A stretch of 64,000 bases of DNA, from the NCBI GenBank assembly GCA_903873715.1, contig CAIQPS010000080.1:1-64000 (forward strand). The letters run 5' to 3'. The notes below the pieces were generated by a model, which did not search any database, was not told the DNA's origin, and saw only the letters and a program-made list of their open reading frames with translations. Numbering within the stretch: position 1 is the stretch's first letter; every line of letters begins with the position of its first letter. A program made the translations under genes and the position numbers. Below, piece by piece: positions 62,837 through 64,000 of the stretch. This DNA is from an uncultured Actinomycetes bacterium (GTDB lineage: Bacteria; Actinomycetota; Thermoleophilia; RBG-16-64-13).

Positions 62837-63828
62837 GCGCGCCCGCGCCCCGTCTTACGCTCTTTGGCCGCGTAGAGGTTCTGGTCGGCCGCCCTGAGCA
62901 GCGCTTCCCGGCTGGTGCCGTCGGACGGACACTGCCCCGCACCGAAACTCACTTCCAGGCTGACCATACCGCCACCCAGGCGCAAGTGGTCGTTGCTGAT
63001 GGAGTCGGCGATCCTGCGGCCCACAGAGGCTATGGCGTTCCGATCGGCCTCGGGCATCAGGATGACGAACTCGTCGCCGCCGTACCGGCAGGGGATGTCT
63101 GTGTCGCGGATGTTGACGCGCATCGCGGCGGCCAGGTGCTTGATGGCCTCGTCGCCGGCTGCATGCCCGAAGGTGTCGTTGATCAGCTTGAGGCTGTCGA
63201 GGTCGAGCATGAGCACCGCGAATGGATGGCGGTAGCGTTTGTAGAGCTCGACATGGCGGTCGAGTTCCTGCTCCATATACCTGCGGTTGTGCAGGCCGGT
63301 GAGGGTGTCGGTGTGGGCCAGGCGGTCGAGTTCCGCGCTGGACTGCCGGTGGTACGCCTCTGCGGCGCTCATCATGACCCGGTGCAGAGCCAGGCGCAGG
63401 ATGCGGACCAGCTCCAGGATCTCTTTGTCCTGCTGGCGGAGGCCGCCCTCCAAGCGTTCCCAGATGGCCTGCTCGAGAGCGTCCAGGCTGTCGATGAGCG
63501 GGCCGATCCCGCCCGACTCGTCATGCTGGAGCAGCCCGAGGGCCGAGGCCTGCCTGTAGTAGAGGCCGCCGGGGCCGAACTGCTGCAGGGTGTCCTCGTC
63601 GGAGAGGCAGTTGGCCAGACCCTCGATGAGCTCCACCGAGGTGCGGATGGTCTCCTGAGTGGGGAAGCGCTGCAGGGCCCGGAGGTCGTCGATCTGCGTG
63701 ATCAGACGGTTCAGCCAGACCTTGGTTATCTCGAGCTTGTTCTCCTCGAGGATCCGTTTGGCCTTATTGAGGACGACCGTGCGCTCAGGCGGGTCGAGGG
63801 GCCTCAATTGACGTACTTCCTTCGGCAC
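62833..63828 (-). CDS. Diguanylate cyclase (GGDEF) with N-terminal RsbRD-like helical domain
   Basis: YGGDEFVIL; DTLTGLHNRRYM; helical N-terminal half. Confidence 0.9.
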   Translation of the reverse strand: MPKEVRQLRPLDPPERTVVLNKAKRILEENKLEITKVWLNRLITQIDDLRALQRFPTQETIRTSVELIEGLANCLSDEDTLQQFGPGGLYYRQASALGLLQHDESGGIGPLIDSLDALEQAIWERLEGGLRQQDKEILELVRILRLALHRVMMSAAEAYHRQSSAELDRLAHTDTLTGLHNRRYMEQELDRHVELYKRYRHPFAVLMLDLDSLKLINDTFGHAAGDEAIKHLAAAMRVNIRDTDIPCRYGGDEFVILMPEADRNAIASVGRRIADSISNDHLRLGGGMVSLEVSFGAGQCPSDGTSREALLRAADQNLYAAKERKTGRGRA

Positions 63829-64000
63829 GGACTAACCTCTGCGCTCTGCTGACAACTTTGCACTCAGTTTATAGTGAATCGACACCAGGGCACAAGGACA
63901 ATAGAGGGGCCTTTGGTACTATTTATTCAGCGGAGATATGCACCGCGCTGACTCTGACGGGCCGGCTGGAGGGCATGTGAGGATAGGATTCGACGCAAGG

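Overview
This is a GC-rich, gene-dense bacterial chromosomal window. HspR/HAIR-type heat-shock control, an actinobacterial-type Ino1 with a PI(P)-synthase-like enzyme, and Tat-exported solute-binding lipoproteins suggest an Actinomycetota-type anaerobe; that placement is inference. No tRNA, rRNA, CRISPR array, transposase or prophage was recognised. Main blocks: (1) 0-4.5 kb, membrane proteins and a large secreted Ig-like/MBG protein. (2) 4.7-19 kb, a catabolic-looking island: AbfD-like [4Fe-4S]/FAD dehydratase, esterase, M28 peptidase, two cyclase-family paralogs with complementary motif deviations, two Tat-lipoprotein solute-binding proteins without a transporter, TetR, an amidohydrolase, and a Tat-less RdhA-like Fe-S protein. 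(3) 20-30 kb, surface-glycan and radical-SAM block: two GT2s, ABC exporter, hexapeptide acyltransferase, two radical SAM proteins, DUF362, and NUDIX fused to an RsbRD-like domain. (4) 30-36 kb, AI-2E transporter, PI(P)-synthase-like CDP-alcohol phosphotransferase, Ino1, and a PimA-like GT4 fused to an intact PHP phosphoesterase. (5) 37-50 kb, RlmD/TrmA-like methyltransferase, TRIC channel, ClpB, PBP1A, dnaK-hsp20-grpE-dnaJ-hspR. (6) 51-55 kb, a zinc-ribbon gene behind a perfect CIRCE-like 9-9-9 dyad, then surE, a HAD phosphatase and ligA. (7) 56-63 kb, tungstate transporter plus molybdopterin genes, including MobA-MobB and MoaC-MOSC fusions. Strongest leads: the PI-lipid operon with the GT4-PHP fusion, the CIRCE-like dyad, the AbfD/cyclase/RdhA-like island, the DosR-box-like palindrome, a probable CTG start on the NUDIX fusion, and several structured intergenic regions.
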